Of a DNA stretch of 6,665 bases, positions 1 through 6,570 are shown piece by piece (positions within the stretch are counted from its first letter, which is position 1; each line of letters begins with the position of its first letter). Under the pieces are notes generated by a model. It worked only from the letters and a program-made list of their open reading frames with translations, was not told where the DNA came from and searched no databases. The stretch lies in assembly GCA_030620895.1 (NCBI GenBank), contig JAUXIU010000062.1, positions 1-6,665 of the forward strand. Reading direction: 5' to 3'. The position numbers were made by a program, and so were the translations under genes. This DNA is from Deltaproteobacteria bacterium (GTDB lineage: Bacteria; Desulfobacterota; GWC2-55-46; S146-70; JAUXIU01).

Positions 1-29
1 ATCAACCATGCAAACCATTTACTATCAAT

Positions 30-1664
30 TTACATTTTCTTAGGTGCGGATACGCCCAAAAGGGTGAGGCCGTTATTCAAAACGACCTTTATGGAGCTGC
101 ATAGGTATAACCTTGCCTTTGTAAGTTGAATATCATCCGATACGATTCGATTTCTGTTGTAATACGAGTGGAACAAACCCGCCAGTTCCTGCAGATAGAA
201 TGTTATTCTATGGGGATCGAGGGATTGAGCGGCATCCCCTATAATCTCGGGAAATAAGGTTATAAACCTTATTATATCGAACTCTTCTTTAAGCTCAAGG
301 CGATTTAAGTCTGCGTCTCTTATTCCAGAGAGTTCCAGACTTTTTTCCTCTGCATACTCGATTATGCTGTTTATTCGAGCATGGGCATACTGTACGTAAA
401 ATGCCGGATTTTCTGGTGCCTGTTTCTTTGCCAGTTCAAGATCAAACTCCATCTGCGCATCTGACTTACGCATCATAAAGAAAAACCTCATGGCGTCACT
501 TCCAACCTCGTCCAAAACATCCCTGAGCGTAATATACTCTCCTGCACGTTTCGACATTGTGACAGGCTTGCCATCACGAAGGATGGTTACCATCTGAACA
601 AGAACAACCCTTAAGGAGTCCTTATCATGTCCAAGCGCCTGAACAACGGCCATTATCCGAGGCATGTATCCATGGTGGTCTGCACCCCATATATTTATAA
701 GAGAATCAAAACCCCTCTCGTATTTATCATAATGATAAGCGATATCTGACGCAAAGTAGGTTGGCTCTCCGCTCTCCCTCTTTACCACCCTGTTCTTATC
801 ATCTCCAAATTCTATTGAGCGGAACCATACTGCACCATCTCTCTCCTCAATAAAGCCCTTCAACCTTAATTCATCCAATAGCTTATCTACCTTTCCCGTT
901 TTATAGAGACCCCTTTCGCTGAACCAGTTATCGAACCTTACATTGAAATCATTGAGATCTCTTTTAATCCAATTCAGTATCTCACCAAGAGCATATTCTC
1001 CGATCTCCTCCGCACCCTCCCCTTTTATATTATCAACACCTGCTGCCAGCCTGGCTATATATTCACCCCTATAATGATTCTCGTCCCATTTAACCGCTTC
1101 TCCCCGTTCCTCCTTTCTCTTAAGGAATATGGATTCATTGAGGTTCTTTACCTGGCTACCTGCATCATTAATATAAAACTCTCTTGTAACATCAAAACCC
1201 ACTGCCTCCAGAATATTTGCCATCGTGTCCCCAAAGACAGCACCTCTTGCGTGCCCTATGTGTAAAGGACCTGTAGGGTTTGCACTAATAAACTCTATAA
1301 GAACCTTCTTTCCTTTACCGGTGTCTGTTTTCCCGTACATCTCCCCCTTAGATACAGCATCTCTTAACATCCGAATCCAATATATTTTATTCATAAATAG
1401 ATTTATAAAGCCAGGACCCGCAACTTCTACTTTCCTTACGATGTCGCCGGTCTCTATCGCACCTGCAATTATATCCGCTACCCTTCTTGGAGGTATATTC
1501 TCCTTTGAGGCTATAATCATTGCGAAGTTTGTTGCATAGTCGCCAAACTCATCCTTCTTCGGCCTTTCTAATAATACAGGAGGTATCTCTTTGACCTCTA
1601 GCAGGCCTTTTTTACGACAATTATCCAATGCGCCTTTCAAAATATCCGTAACCAGCAAACTCAT
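30..1664 (-). CDS. argS: Arginyl-tRNA synthetase (class I aaRS)
   Basis: Cytoplasmic enzyme that charges tRNA-Arg with arginine using ATP. The 544-residue protein is the usual length for bacterial ArgS and looks complete. The N-terminal tRNA-recognition (Add1) domain is seen at about residues 5-95, with GDYATNFAM at 41-49. The class I catalytic core follows, with ANPTGPLHIGHARGAVFGD around 128-146 containing HIGH (135-138). The second ATP signature is MSKRAG at 370-375. The C-terminal helical anticodon-binding (DALR) domain is about 418-544 and ends in LGVSAPKKM, typical of the family. The ATG at 1664 is preceded by an AGAGG ribosome site and overlaps the TGA that closes the read-through frame of the upstream amidohydrolase (ATGA), which suggests translational coupling. 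It is probably the last or a middle gene of a leftward operon. Identification is secure; no key residue is missing. Confidence 0.98.
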   Translation of the reverse strand: MSLLVTDILKGALDNCRKKGLLEVKEIPPVLLERPKKDEFGDYATNFAMIIASKENIPPRRVADIIAGAIETGDIVRKVEVAGPGFINLFMNKIYWIRMLRDAVSKGEMYGKTDTGKGKKVLIEFISANPTGPLHIGHARGAVFGDTMANILEAVGFDVTREFYINDAGSQVKNLNESIFLKRKEERGEAVKWDENHYRGEYIARLAAGVDNIKGEGAEEIGEYALGEILNWIKRDLNDFNVRFDNWFSERGLYKTGKVDKLLDELRLKGFIEERDGAVWFRSIEFGDDKNRVVKRESGEPTYFASDIAYHYDKYERGFDSLINIWGADHHGYMPRIMAVVQALGHDKDSLRVVLVQMVTILRDGKPVTMSKRAGEYITLRDVLDEVGSDAMRFFFMMRKSDAQMEFDLELAKKQAPENPAFYVQYAHARINSIIEYAEEKSLELSGIRDADLNRLELKEEFDIIRFITLFPEIIGDAAQSLDPHRITFYLQELAGLFHSYYNRNRIVSDDIQLTKARLYLCSSIKVVLNNGLTLLGVSAPKKM

Positions 1665-1699
1665 CCCTTAACCTCTAGCAGATCTCTATAGTTCTCTCA
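1661..1699 (-). other. In-frame TGA and conserved C-terminal tail of the amidohydrolase
   Basis: The amidohydrolase frame ends at TGA (1699-1697) directly after RDRK. Reading the same frame on gives ENYRDLLEVKG and a second TGA at 1663-1661, which overlaps the argS ATG as ATGA. Family knowledge: AguB-like amidohydrolases normally continue past FFRDRR with a short tail such as P-x-x-Y-x-x-L. The tail here (E-N-Y-R-D-L-L) fits that pattern. Inference: the ancestral gene ended at 1661, and the TGA at 1699 is a nonsense mutation (for example CGA to TGA), a read-through or recoded codon, or a sequencing error. The loss would be about 12 residues at the extreme C-terminus. Confidence 0.6.
1672..1676 (-). 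promoter_or_regulatory. Ribosome binding site of argS
   Basis: AGAGG on the minus strand lies 7 bases before the argS ATG at 1664, normal Shine-Dalgarno spacing. It supports that start. It falls inside the continuation of the upstream amidohydrolase frame beyond its in-frame TGA, as expected for an overlapping, coupled gene pair. Confidence 0.6.
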
Positions 1700-2491
1700 C
1701 TTTCTGTCCCTAAAGAACGGCCATATGCTACGTGCACGTTTTATCTCATTCAGGTCAACTTCCGCAAGGACCACACCCTCGGATGAACCACCAGGTCCTC
1801 CTAGAAGATCACCATAAGGGCTTACGCAGAAACTCCTGCCATAAAACTCTTGCTTCTTTTCTTTACCAACCCTGTTCACACGAATGATAAAGATACCGTT
1901 TGCATGGGCACTGGCCATTGCTGCCCTCTCCCACTTATCATGAGATTCATAAAAAGCTGATGCAGTTGGCGTGAATATTATCTGGGCACCTTTCAGAGCC
2001 AATATTCTTGACACCTCCGGAAAGAAGATATCCCAGCATAACTGGACACCAATACTTGCATATCTTGTCTGGAATACAGGAAATGCATCTCCGGGGTTGA
2101 AGTAACTCCTCTCTTCCCAGAGCGGTATCTGAGGAACATGCACCTTTCTGTACCTGCCGACAATATCACCTTTCTCATTCAGGACAAATGCCGTATTATA
2201 GAAGAAATTCCCGTCCCTTTCAAAGATAGGACATACCAGTATCATATCAAGACTTCTGGAAACTTTTCGCATAGCCTCTATTGTAGGGCCATTCATATTC
2301 TCTGCCAGTTCCTTGTTTTTCTCCTTTATCTCTTGAGGAAACCAATGAGTATTAAATAGCTGAGGTAGTGAGGCAATTCTTACCCCCTTTTCTGCGGCTA
2401 TTGTTAAGAGCTTCTCTGCCCTTCGTATATTTGCATCCTTGTCAGCACTGCCTGACATCTGGATAGCTGCAACTTTCAATATGAATCCCAT
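1697..2491 (-). CDS. Nitrilase-superfamily carbon-nitrogen hydrolase, N-carbamoylputrescine amidase-like
   Basis: Predicted soluble amidohydrolase of the CN-hydrolase fold. The closest pattern I recognise is the AguB/N-carbamoylputrescine amidase and beta-ureidopropionase group, but the substrate cannot be read from sequence. The alpha-beta-beta-alpha domain starts at KVAAIQMSG (6-14). The catalytic Lys is K116 in YRKVHVP, the second glutamate is in WEERSYFNPGD (E126/E127), and the nucleophile is C152 in QLCWDIFFPE. The position that normally holds the first catalytic Glu (LPELF-type motif) is Gln44 in SLPQLFNTHWFP, encoded CAG at 2362-2360. Activity may therefore be altered or absent, or this may be a subfamily trait. 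The 264 residues are shorter than the roughly 285-295 usual for AguB, and the frame stops at RDRK although conserved-looking sequence follows. The ATG at 2491 has an excellent AGGAGG site. It lies upstream of argS and is probably co-transcribed with it. Confidence 0.88.
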   Translation of the reverse strand: MGFILKVAAIQMSGSADKDANIRRAEKLLTIAAEKGVRIASLPQLFNTHWFPQEIKEKNKELAENMNGPTIEAMRKVSRSLDMILVCPIFERDGNFFYNTAFVLNEKGDIVGRYRKVHVPQIPLWEERSYFNPGDAFPVFQTRYASIGVQLCWDIFFPEVSRILALKGAQIIFTPTASAFYESHDKWERAAMASAHANGIFIIRVNRVGKEKKQEFYGRSFCVSPYGDLLGGPGGSSEGVVLAEVDLNEIKRARSIWPFFRDRK

Positions 2492-2496
2492 TATTC

Positions 2497-2502
2497 CCTC
2501 CT
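2497..2502 (-). promoter_or_regulatory. Ribosome binding site of the CN-hydrolase
   Basis: A perfect AGGAGG on the minus strand, 5 bases before the ATG at 2491. It fixes the start codon and is the strongest Shine-Dalgarno in the window. By contrast, pabB, pabC, ftsB and the diguanylate cyclase have no clear one. Confidence 0.8.
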
Positions 2503-2512
2503 GTAGGTTAAG

Positions 2513-2589
2513 GAGACCGTCCCGGGTTCTGATTGTGCTATGCGCAGAGCGCTTTGCGCAAAGCGTATTCTTGAGTTGGGACTGTTCTC
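2513..2589. repeat. REP/MITE-like palindromic element with heptad core
   Basis: A compact structured element in the leader of the CN-hydrolase. The ends form an imperfect inverted repeat: GAGACCGTCCC (2513-2523) pairs with GGGACTGTTCTC (2578-2589) with one mismatch and one bulge. The core contains the perfect 16-bp palindrome CGCTTTGCGCAAAGCG (2550-2565). The core also reads as consecutive 7-base units of form NNNGCGC from 2532 to 2566 (for example TATGCGC at 2539-2545 and TTTGCGC at 2553-2559; the first and last units carry one change each). Each end resembles a degenerate GGGAC/GTCCC palindrome, which I associate from memory with dispersed, transposase-mobilised repeats in environmental bacteria. 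No transposase is present. Copy number elsewhere in the genome cannot be judged. Confidence 0.6.
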
Positions 2590-2621
2590 AATGTTCAAGG
2601 ATTTTTTACGCGTGGAACATT
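2590..2621. repeat. Short inverted repeat beside the palindromic element
   Basis: AATGTTC (2590-2596) and GAACATT (2615-2621) form a perfect 7-bp inverted repeat around an 18-base loop that holds a T6 run and the palindrome ACGCGT (2608-2613). It directly abuts the REP-like element and may be part of the same mobile or structural unit. It could also be chance in AT-rich sequence. Confidence 0.3.
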
Positions 2622-2682
2622 TCAGGCAAGGAATAGTTTCGAGGTAAAACACGAATTAATGGTGGAACCCTAAGTCATTTTT

Positions 2683-2691
2683 ATTATATCA
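2683..2691 (-). promoter_or_regulatory. Extended -10 promoter for the CN-hydrolase-argS operon
   Basis: The minus strand reads TGATATAAT, a perfect TATAAT (2688-2683) preceded by the TGn extension. The -35 region is poor (TTACCC at 16-base spacing, about half matching), which is usual for extended -10 promoters. Transcription would start near 2676, giving a leader of about 185 bases that carries the palindromic element at 2513-2589 before the AGGAGG site. It lies just after the ftsB stop, so ftsB read-through could also feed the operon. Confidence 0.55.
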
Positions 2692-2710
2692 GAATAACAA
2701 TAGAGGGTAA

Positions 2711-3001
2711 TTACTCTTCGAATATATATATTATCTCATCCTTTCCTATCATACCCAACTCCTGCCTGGCAATCGAACCTATATATCTCCTGTCTTTCTT
2801 AAGCCTCTCAATCTCAATCCTAATGGCGTTGTTCTCCTTCTCCAGAAGTCTCTCCTCAGCTACAATCCCATCCCGCTCCTTTGCCATGTGGTAAAAGTTT
2901 AATAGGCCTTTGTCCCCAAACACCGTTAATATCATAGTAGCAATAATAAACAGAAGGAAACTAAATATCTGTATCTTGTGTTTTTTTATAAATATTTTCA
3001 C
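2711..3001 (-). CDS. ftsB: FtsB/DivIC-type septum formation initiator
   Basis: Small bitopic inner-membrane protein of the division machinery. In the family it forms a coiled-coil complex with FtsL and FtsQ/DivIB that recruits and activates septal cell-wall synthesis. Visible from the GTG at 3001: a lysine-rich cytoplasmic start (KIFIKKHK), one membrane segment at about residues 10-28, the GDKGLLNFY turn (29-37), a periplasmic coiled coil at about 40-72 rich in E/K, and the C-terminal RQELGMIGKDEIIY (79-92) typical of the family. At 96 residues it has the normal size. The frame also allows a TTG start at 3037 (108 residues). I prefer GTG because TTG is rare and its bases coincide with a TTGACT -35-like box, but neither start has a Shine-Dalgarno. 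Family assignment is firm; the start is uncertain. Confidence 0.9.
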   Translation of the reverse strand: MKIFIKKHKIQIFSFLLFIIATMILTVFGDKGLLNFYHMAKERDGIVAEERLLEKENNAIRIEIERLKKDRRYIGSIARQELGMIGKDEIIYIFEE

Positions 3002-3031
3002 TTGGTAAGAGTTAGCAGAGTAAAGATTAAA

Positions 3032-3070
3032 AGTCAAGATTATTGGTTATTATTAACATCCTCCTTGACT
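3032..3070. repeat. Inverted TTGACT boxes in the divergent ftsB/pabB region
   Basis: AGTCAAG (3032-3038) and CTTGACT (3064-3070) are a perfect 7-bp inverted repeat with a 25-bp spacer, about three helical turns centre to centre. The right arm holds the -35 box of the pabB promoter. The left arm could be a -35 box for leftward ftsB transcription: 17 bases on, the minus strand has TGCTAACTC, a weak extended -10. The simplest reading is back-to-back promoters; a shared operator is possible but unsupported. Confidence 0.35.
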
Positions 3071-3092
3071 AGCCTTTAAAAAAAGATATAGT
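3065..3092 (+). promoter_or_regulatory. Sigma-70-type promoter of pabB
   Basis: TTGACT (3065-3070, five of six consensus bases), a 16-base spacer, then TATAGT (3087-3092, five of six). The expected start point is about 3098-3101, immediately before the pabB ATG at 3102. There is no Shine-Dalgarno and no upstream in-frame start (TGA at 3066-3068), so the mRNA would be leaderless or nearly so. Confidence 0.6.
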
Positions 3093-3101
3093 TTTATCTA
3101 T

Positions 3102-4481
3102 ATGTATATTGAACCCCTAAATGGAATTAAACCGCTAGAGGCCTTTCGCGCATTACGAGGGTTACCCTATCCTTTCATCCTTTCGGGGGGAATGAATCCG
3201 GCTATGAAGAGATATACCTATATAAGTGCAGCCCCCTTCCTGCATATAAGTACAAAAGGCGGTCAAACTGTGTCCACCCTCTCATCACAGAACATTTTAT
3301 ATAAAGACCCTTTTCAGGCCATATCAGATGTTATGGAAGAATTTAAGGCTAAGCCAGAGAGATTCTTCCCCTTCCAGGGTGGTATTGTCGGCTATCTCTC
3401 ATATGACCTCAAGAGCTTTGTAGAAGATATACCATACAGGGCCTCGGATATCGATATCCCTGACTGCTTCTTTGGCATGTACGACCCGATATTCGTTTAT
3501 GACCATATCGGAAAAATTGGTTATATAGTGTCAACAGGCATCAAGAATGACACAATGGATAAAATAGAATTTAGAAACATTCTGTCCCGGCAGTCTCTTA
3601 ATAAAAAATTATATGACATAGAAATACCAAAGACAACCTCCTTTACTTCAAATATGACAAAGGCGGAGTACATAGAAATTATAAGGAAGGTCCATGAATA
3701 TATTGCTGCTGGGGACATATACCAGGCGAACATCTCCCAAAGGCTTTCAATGGAGTGTAATGGGGATCCGTTCTCTATATATCAAAAACTCCTTTCCAGG
3801 AGTCCTGCGCAGTTCAGCGCATTCATGGACCTTGGTTCATTTCAGGTTATCTGTAACTCCCCGGAACGCTTTCTCGGAATCAACGATGGGTATATTGAAA
3901 CCTCTCCAATTAAAGGAACGAGACCAAGGAGTATAGTAGAGGAAAAAGACTTACATCTCATAGATGGACTGCGTAGCGATCAAAAGGAATTGGCAGAACA
4001 TATAATGATAGTGGATCTTGAGAGAAATGACCTGGGCAGGATATGTGATATAGGGACGATATCTGTCAAGAAGCTCATGAGCATAGAGACACTCCCCAAT
4101 CTGCACCATATGGTATCCACTGTAAGGGGGAGATTGAAAGATGGTATCAAACCAACAGACTGCATCAAGGCATGTTTTCCAGGCGGTTCCGTTACCGGTG
4201 CACCCAAGATAAGGGCAATGGAAATAATAGATGAACTAGAACCAACACCGCGCGGCATCTATACAGGGGCACTAGGCTATATAGATCTATCCGGGAATAT
4301 GGATCTTGCAATAACCATACGTACCGCCATACTGAAGGATAGAAGACTCTTCCTCCACGTAGGAGGGGGGATTGTTTCAGATTCTAAGGTGGAATCTGAA
4401 TATGACGAGACCCTGCTAAAAGCCGACTCTTTCCTTAGAACCCTTATAACAGATGGCATATACTACGATAATTCCCTATGA
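3102..4481 (+). CDS. pabB: Aminodeoxychorismate synthase component I
   Basis: Chorismate-utilising enzyme that, with a PabA/TrpG glutaminase, converts chorismate and glutamine to 4-amino-4-deoxychorismate for 4-aminobenzoate and folate. The 459 residues are full length. The N-terminal anthranilate synthase I-like domain spans about 1-150 (RYTYISAAPF at 37-46, GGIVGYLSYDL at 93-103). The chorismate-binding domain spans about 185-445, with AAGDIYQANISQR (202-214), SPERF (253-257), LERNDLGR (306-313), GGSVTGAPK (361-369) and the HVGGGIVSDS stretch (419-428). PIKGT at 269-273 carries the lysine (K271) diagnostic of PabB; anthranilate synthase and isochorismate synthase relatives usually have PIAGT there. 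The stop overlaps the pabC ATG (ATGA, 4478-4481), so the two are coupled. No glutaminase gene is adjacent. The ATG at 3102 has no Shine-Dalgarno and is probably read from a leaderless transcript. Confidence 0.96.
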   Translation: MYIEPLNGIKPLEAFRALRGLPYPFILSGGMNPAMKRYTYISAAPFLHISTKGGQTVSTLSSQNILYKDPFQAISDVMEEFKAKPERFFPFQGGIVGYLSYDLKSFVEDIPYRASDIDIPDCFFGMYDPIFVYDHIGKIGYIVSTGIKNDTMDKIEFRNILSRQSLNKKLYDIEIPKTTSFTSNMTKAEYIEIIRKVHEYIAAGDIYQANISQRLSMECNGDPFSIYQKLLSRSPAQFSAFMDLGSFQVICNSPERFLGINDGYIETSPIKGTRPRSIVEEKDLHLIDGLRSDQKELAEHIMIVDLERNDLGRICDIGTISVKKLMSIETLPNLHHMVSTVRGRLKDGIKPTDCIKACFPGGSVTGAPKIRAMEIIDELEPTPRGIYTGALGYIDLSGNMDLAITIRTAILKDRRLFLHVGGGIVSDSKVESEYDETLLKADSFLRTLITDGIYYDNSL

Positions 4482-5377
4482 CGATTAAACTATCTAGCTC
4501 AAATCATAAAAAAAGAGACTCCTCTAAGGTATATATAAACGGCAGGTATGTCTCAAGGAACAGGGCCTCTATTTCAATATTTGACAGGGGTTTGAAATAC
4601 GGCGATGGCATCTTCGAAACCATGAAATCTTATAATGGCAGGGTCTTTGCCATGAATAGACACTTAGTTAGGCTTAATAGAAGTATAAGGGCGATTGGGA
4701 TAATTTTTAAGGGATTAGGGGATATTAAAACAATAATAGATAAGCTCTTAAGATTGAATAAACTGGACAGGGGAGAGGCGTATATAAGGCTTACCATAAC
4801 CAGAGGAACCGATCCCGGGGGACTCTTACCTTCGAGGAATCTGAAGCCATCCATTATAATAACAGCCAAACCGGTTGACTCTAAAAAGATATCTAGATGG
4901 CAGAAAAAGGGCATCAAGGCTTGTTTCTTCGACAGTGAGAGTACATCTATGCACTCTCTTAAGACCTTAAACTTTCTTCCTTATGTCCTGGCTAAGATAG
5001 CCGCTGCAAAAGAAGGTGCAGCAGAAGGGTTAATGACATATAATGGTTTTGTTGCTGAAGGCGCATCCAGCAATCTTTTTACAGTAGTGGACAGATGCTT
5101 AAGAACCCCCCCTCTCGATGGTAATATACTGCCGGGAATTACGAGGGAGATTATAATTGAGCTTGGGAGGAAGGAGGGCTTGACCTGCATAGAAACACCG
5201 GTTACTATAGAGAAACTCCTTTCAAGTGAAGAGGTATTCATATCCAACTCTATATCGGAGGTTGTACCGGTAATAAGAATAGGAGACAAAATAATTGGCA
5301 GTGGGAAACGAGGTGTTGTTACATACAGGTTACAGGAGTTATACAGGGGCCTTGTATCTGACAACGCCAGCAGATAA
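4478..5377 (+). CDS. pabC: Aminodeoxychorismate lyase (class IV PLP enzyme)
   Basis: PLP-dependent lyase expected to split 4-amino-4-deoxychorismate into 4-aminobenzoate and pyruvate, the step after PabB. The fold-type IV hallmarks are present: VYINGRYV at 18-25, DRGLKYGDGIFET (36-48), the PLP-binding lysine K162 in SLKTLNFLPYVLAK, AEGASSNLF (193-201) with the conserved glutamate E194, and LPGITREIIIELG (218-230). At 299 residues it is slightly longer than many PabC proteins because of a 15-residue polar N-terminal extension (SSSNHKKRDSS). By sequence alone it could be a branched-chain or D-amino-acid aminotransferase. The ATGA overlap with pabB makes the lyase role much more likely. It has no clear Shine-Dalgarno, which suggests re-initiation by ribosomes finishing pabB. 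Confidence 0.88.
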   Translation: MTIKLSSSNHKKRDSSKVYINGRYVSRNRASISIFDRGLKYGDGIFETMKSYNGRVFAMNRHLVRLNRSIRAIGIIFKGLGDIKTIIDKLLRLNKLDRGEAYIRLTITRGTDPGGLLPSRNLKPSIIITAKPVDSKKISRWQKKGIKACFFDSESTSMHSLKTLNFLPYVLAKIAAAKEGAAEGLMTYNGFVAEGASSNLFTVVDRCLRTPPLDGNILPGITREIIIELGRKEGLTCIETPVTIEKLLSSEEVFISNSISEVVPVIRIGDKIIGSGKRGVVTYRLQELYRGLVSDNASR

Positions 5378-5429
5378 TACAAATTATAAACCTTGATTTT
5401 TAAAACATATTAAGTTAATTAGTTATGTT

Positions 5430-6500
5430 ATGGGGAAGAAAAGTCCACCAATAGAAAAACAACACGAAAGCACGGAGTTCTCTGAACACGACAAGCGGGT
5501 TCAGCAGCTTAATACATTTAATGATATCGGCAAGGCACTCACATCAACACTCAATCTGAAAGATATACTGAATGTCGTTATGGAAAAGATTAGTGAGCTT
5601 CTCAGACCAAAAAACTGGTCATTACTCTTGGTTGACGAGGAAAAGAAGGAGTTATATTTTGAGATAGTAGTAGGTAAAGGTATTGAATCTATCAAGGATA
5701 TGCGTCTAAAGATTGGCGAGGGAATAGCAGGATGGGTTGCTCAGGAATCTAAACCCGTACTTGTTCCAGACGTCAGCAAGGATTCAAGGTTCTGTGATAA
5801 GGCAGATGAAACCTCAGATTTTGTAACAAAGTCCATCGTCTGCGCACCTATGAGGAGCAAGGGAAAGTGTCTTGGGGTTATAGAATTAATCAACAAGTTT
5901 GAGAATGAGCCCTTTGGAGAGGAAGACCTATTAATGCTTATGATCCTTGCAGACTATACGGCTATAGCGATAGAAAATGCAAACTATCTCAATAAGGTAG
6001 AGGAATTAACTGTAACAGATGATCTCACCGGGCTTTACAATTCCAGGCATCTTTACCGTTTTCTGGACTATGAGGTTGAGAGGACCAGGAGGTTCAAGAT
6101 GAGTTTATCTATGATATTCTTCGATCTCGATAAATTCAAGGATGTAAATGATACCCATGGTCACCTCATAGGAAGCAAACTCCTTAAGGAGATCGCTTCT
6201 GTTATAAAGACAATCCTGCGCAAGGTAGATATGGCATGCAGATATGGCGGGGATGAGTATGTAATTGTAATGCCCCAGACCTCAAAGGAACAGGCCTACC
6301 ATGCCGCGAAGAAGTTCAGAGAACTCATCAATAATCACCTCTTTCTAGAGGAAGATGGTATAAATCTTCATATAACGGCCAGTTTTGGGGTAGCGTCATA
6401 TCCTCAAGATGCAAAGGATAAGTTGGAACTTATAAACCTCGCCGACCAGGCGATGTATAAGGTAAAATCAAAGACAAGAGACGATATAGCTATGGCCTAA
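5430..6500 (+). CDS. GAF-domain diguanylate cyclase (GAF-GGDEF)
   Basis: Predicted cytoplasmic sensor that makes cyclic di-GMP from two GTP. There is no membrane segment or signal peptide. A polar N-terminus (1-25) leads into a GAF domain at about 28-185 (LNLKDILNVVMEKISELL; IGEGIAGWVAQ at 95-105), whose ligand is unknown. A short helical linker precedes the GGDEF domain (about 195-353), with DDLTGLYNSR at 197-206 and metal-binding FDLDKFKDVND at 231-241. The active-site loop is GGDEY at 273-277, an accepted GGDEF variant. The product-inhibition I-site RxxD is intact as RKVD (264-267), five residues before the loop. All key residues are present, so an active, feedback-inhibited cyclase is expected. 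It starts 52 AT-rich bases after pabC with no Shine-Dalgarno and no convincing promoter, so it may ride on the pabBC transcript. Confidence 0.93.
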   Translation: MGKKSPPIEKQHESTEFSEHDKRVQQLNTFNDIGKALTSTLNLKDILNVVMEKISELLRPKNWSLLLVDEEKKELYFEIVVGKGIESIKDMRLKIGEGIAGWVAQESKPVLVPDVSKDSRFCDKADETSDFVTKSIVCAPMRSKGKCLGVIELINKFENEPFGEEDLLMLMILADYTAIAIENANYLNKVEELTVTDDLTGLYNSRHLYRFLDYEVERTRRFKMSLSMIFFDLDKFKDVNDTHGHLIGSKLLKEIASVIKTILRKVDMACRYGGDEYVIVMPQTSKEQAYHAAKKFRELINNHLFLEEDGINLHITASFGVASYPQDAKDKLELINLADQAMYKVKSKTRDDIAMA

Positions 6501-6570
6501 TAGACGGTAAATGAAGAAGGACCCTTCCAAAGTCTTCTAATCACAAACAATCCCAGTATAGTTATACAGA

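Noticed and set aside
1..18. Start of another leftward gene just after argS (ATG at 18-16 or 9-7, with a repeated ATGGTT)
   Set aside because: Only a few codons are visible and there is no ribosome site; it cannot be told from chance.
1074..1539. Plus-strand open frames opposite argS
   Set aside because: They run antisense to a well-conserved argS, have no family resemblance and no Shine-Dalgarno; they are shadows.
1661..1699. Selenocysteine at the amidohydrolase TGA
   Set aside because: No convincing bacterial SECIS stem-loop follows the TGA, the position is a C-terminal tail far from the active site, and the family has no known Sec or Cys there.
2439..2636. Plus-strand 65-codon open frame across the amidohydrolase start and the palindromic element
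   Set aside because: It begins inside the antisense of a real gene and reads through the palindromic repeat; no protein-like features or ribosome site.
2700..2718. Imperfect palindrome around GTAATTAC at the ftsB stop as a terminator
   Set aside because: Short, AT-rich, needs G:T pairs and has no T-run on the ftsB strand; chance is likely.
4981..5382. 133-codon minus-strand open frame opposite pabC
   Set aside because: It lies wholly antisense to the conserved pabC catalytic region; its composition looks like a complement artefact.
5393..5421. Promoter for the cyclase gene (TTGATT then AT-rich sequence)
   Set aside because: No hexamer at proper spacing matches TATAAT in more than three positions; AT-richness alone explains it.
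6511..6530. Possible terminator GAAG-gacc-CTTC after the cyclase stop
   Set aside because: A four-base-pair stem with no following T-run is too weak.
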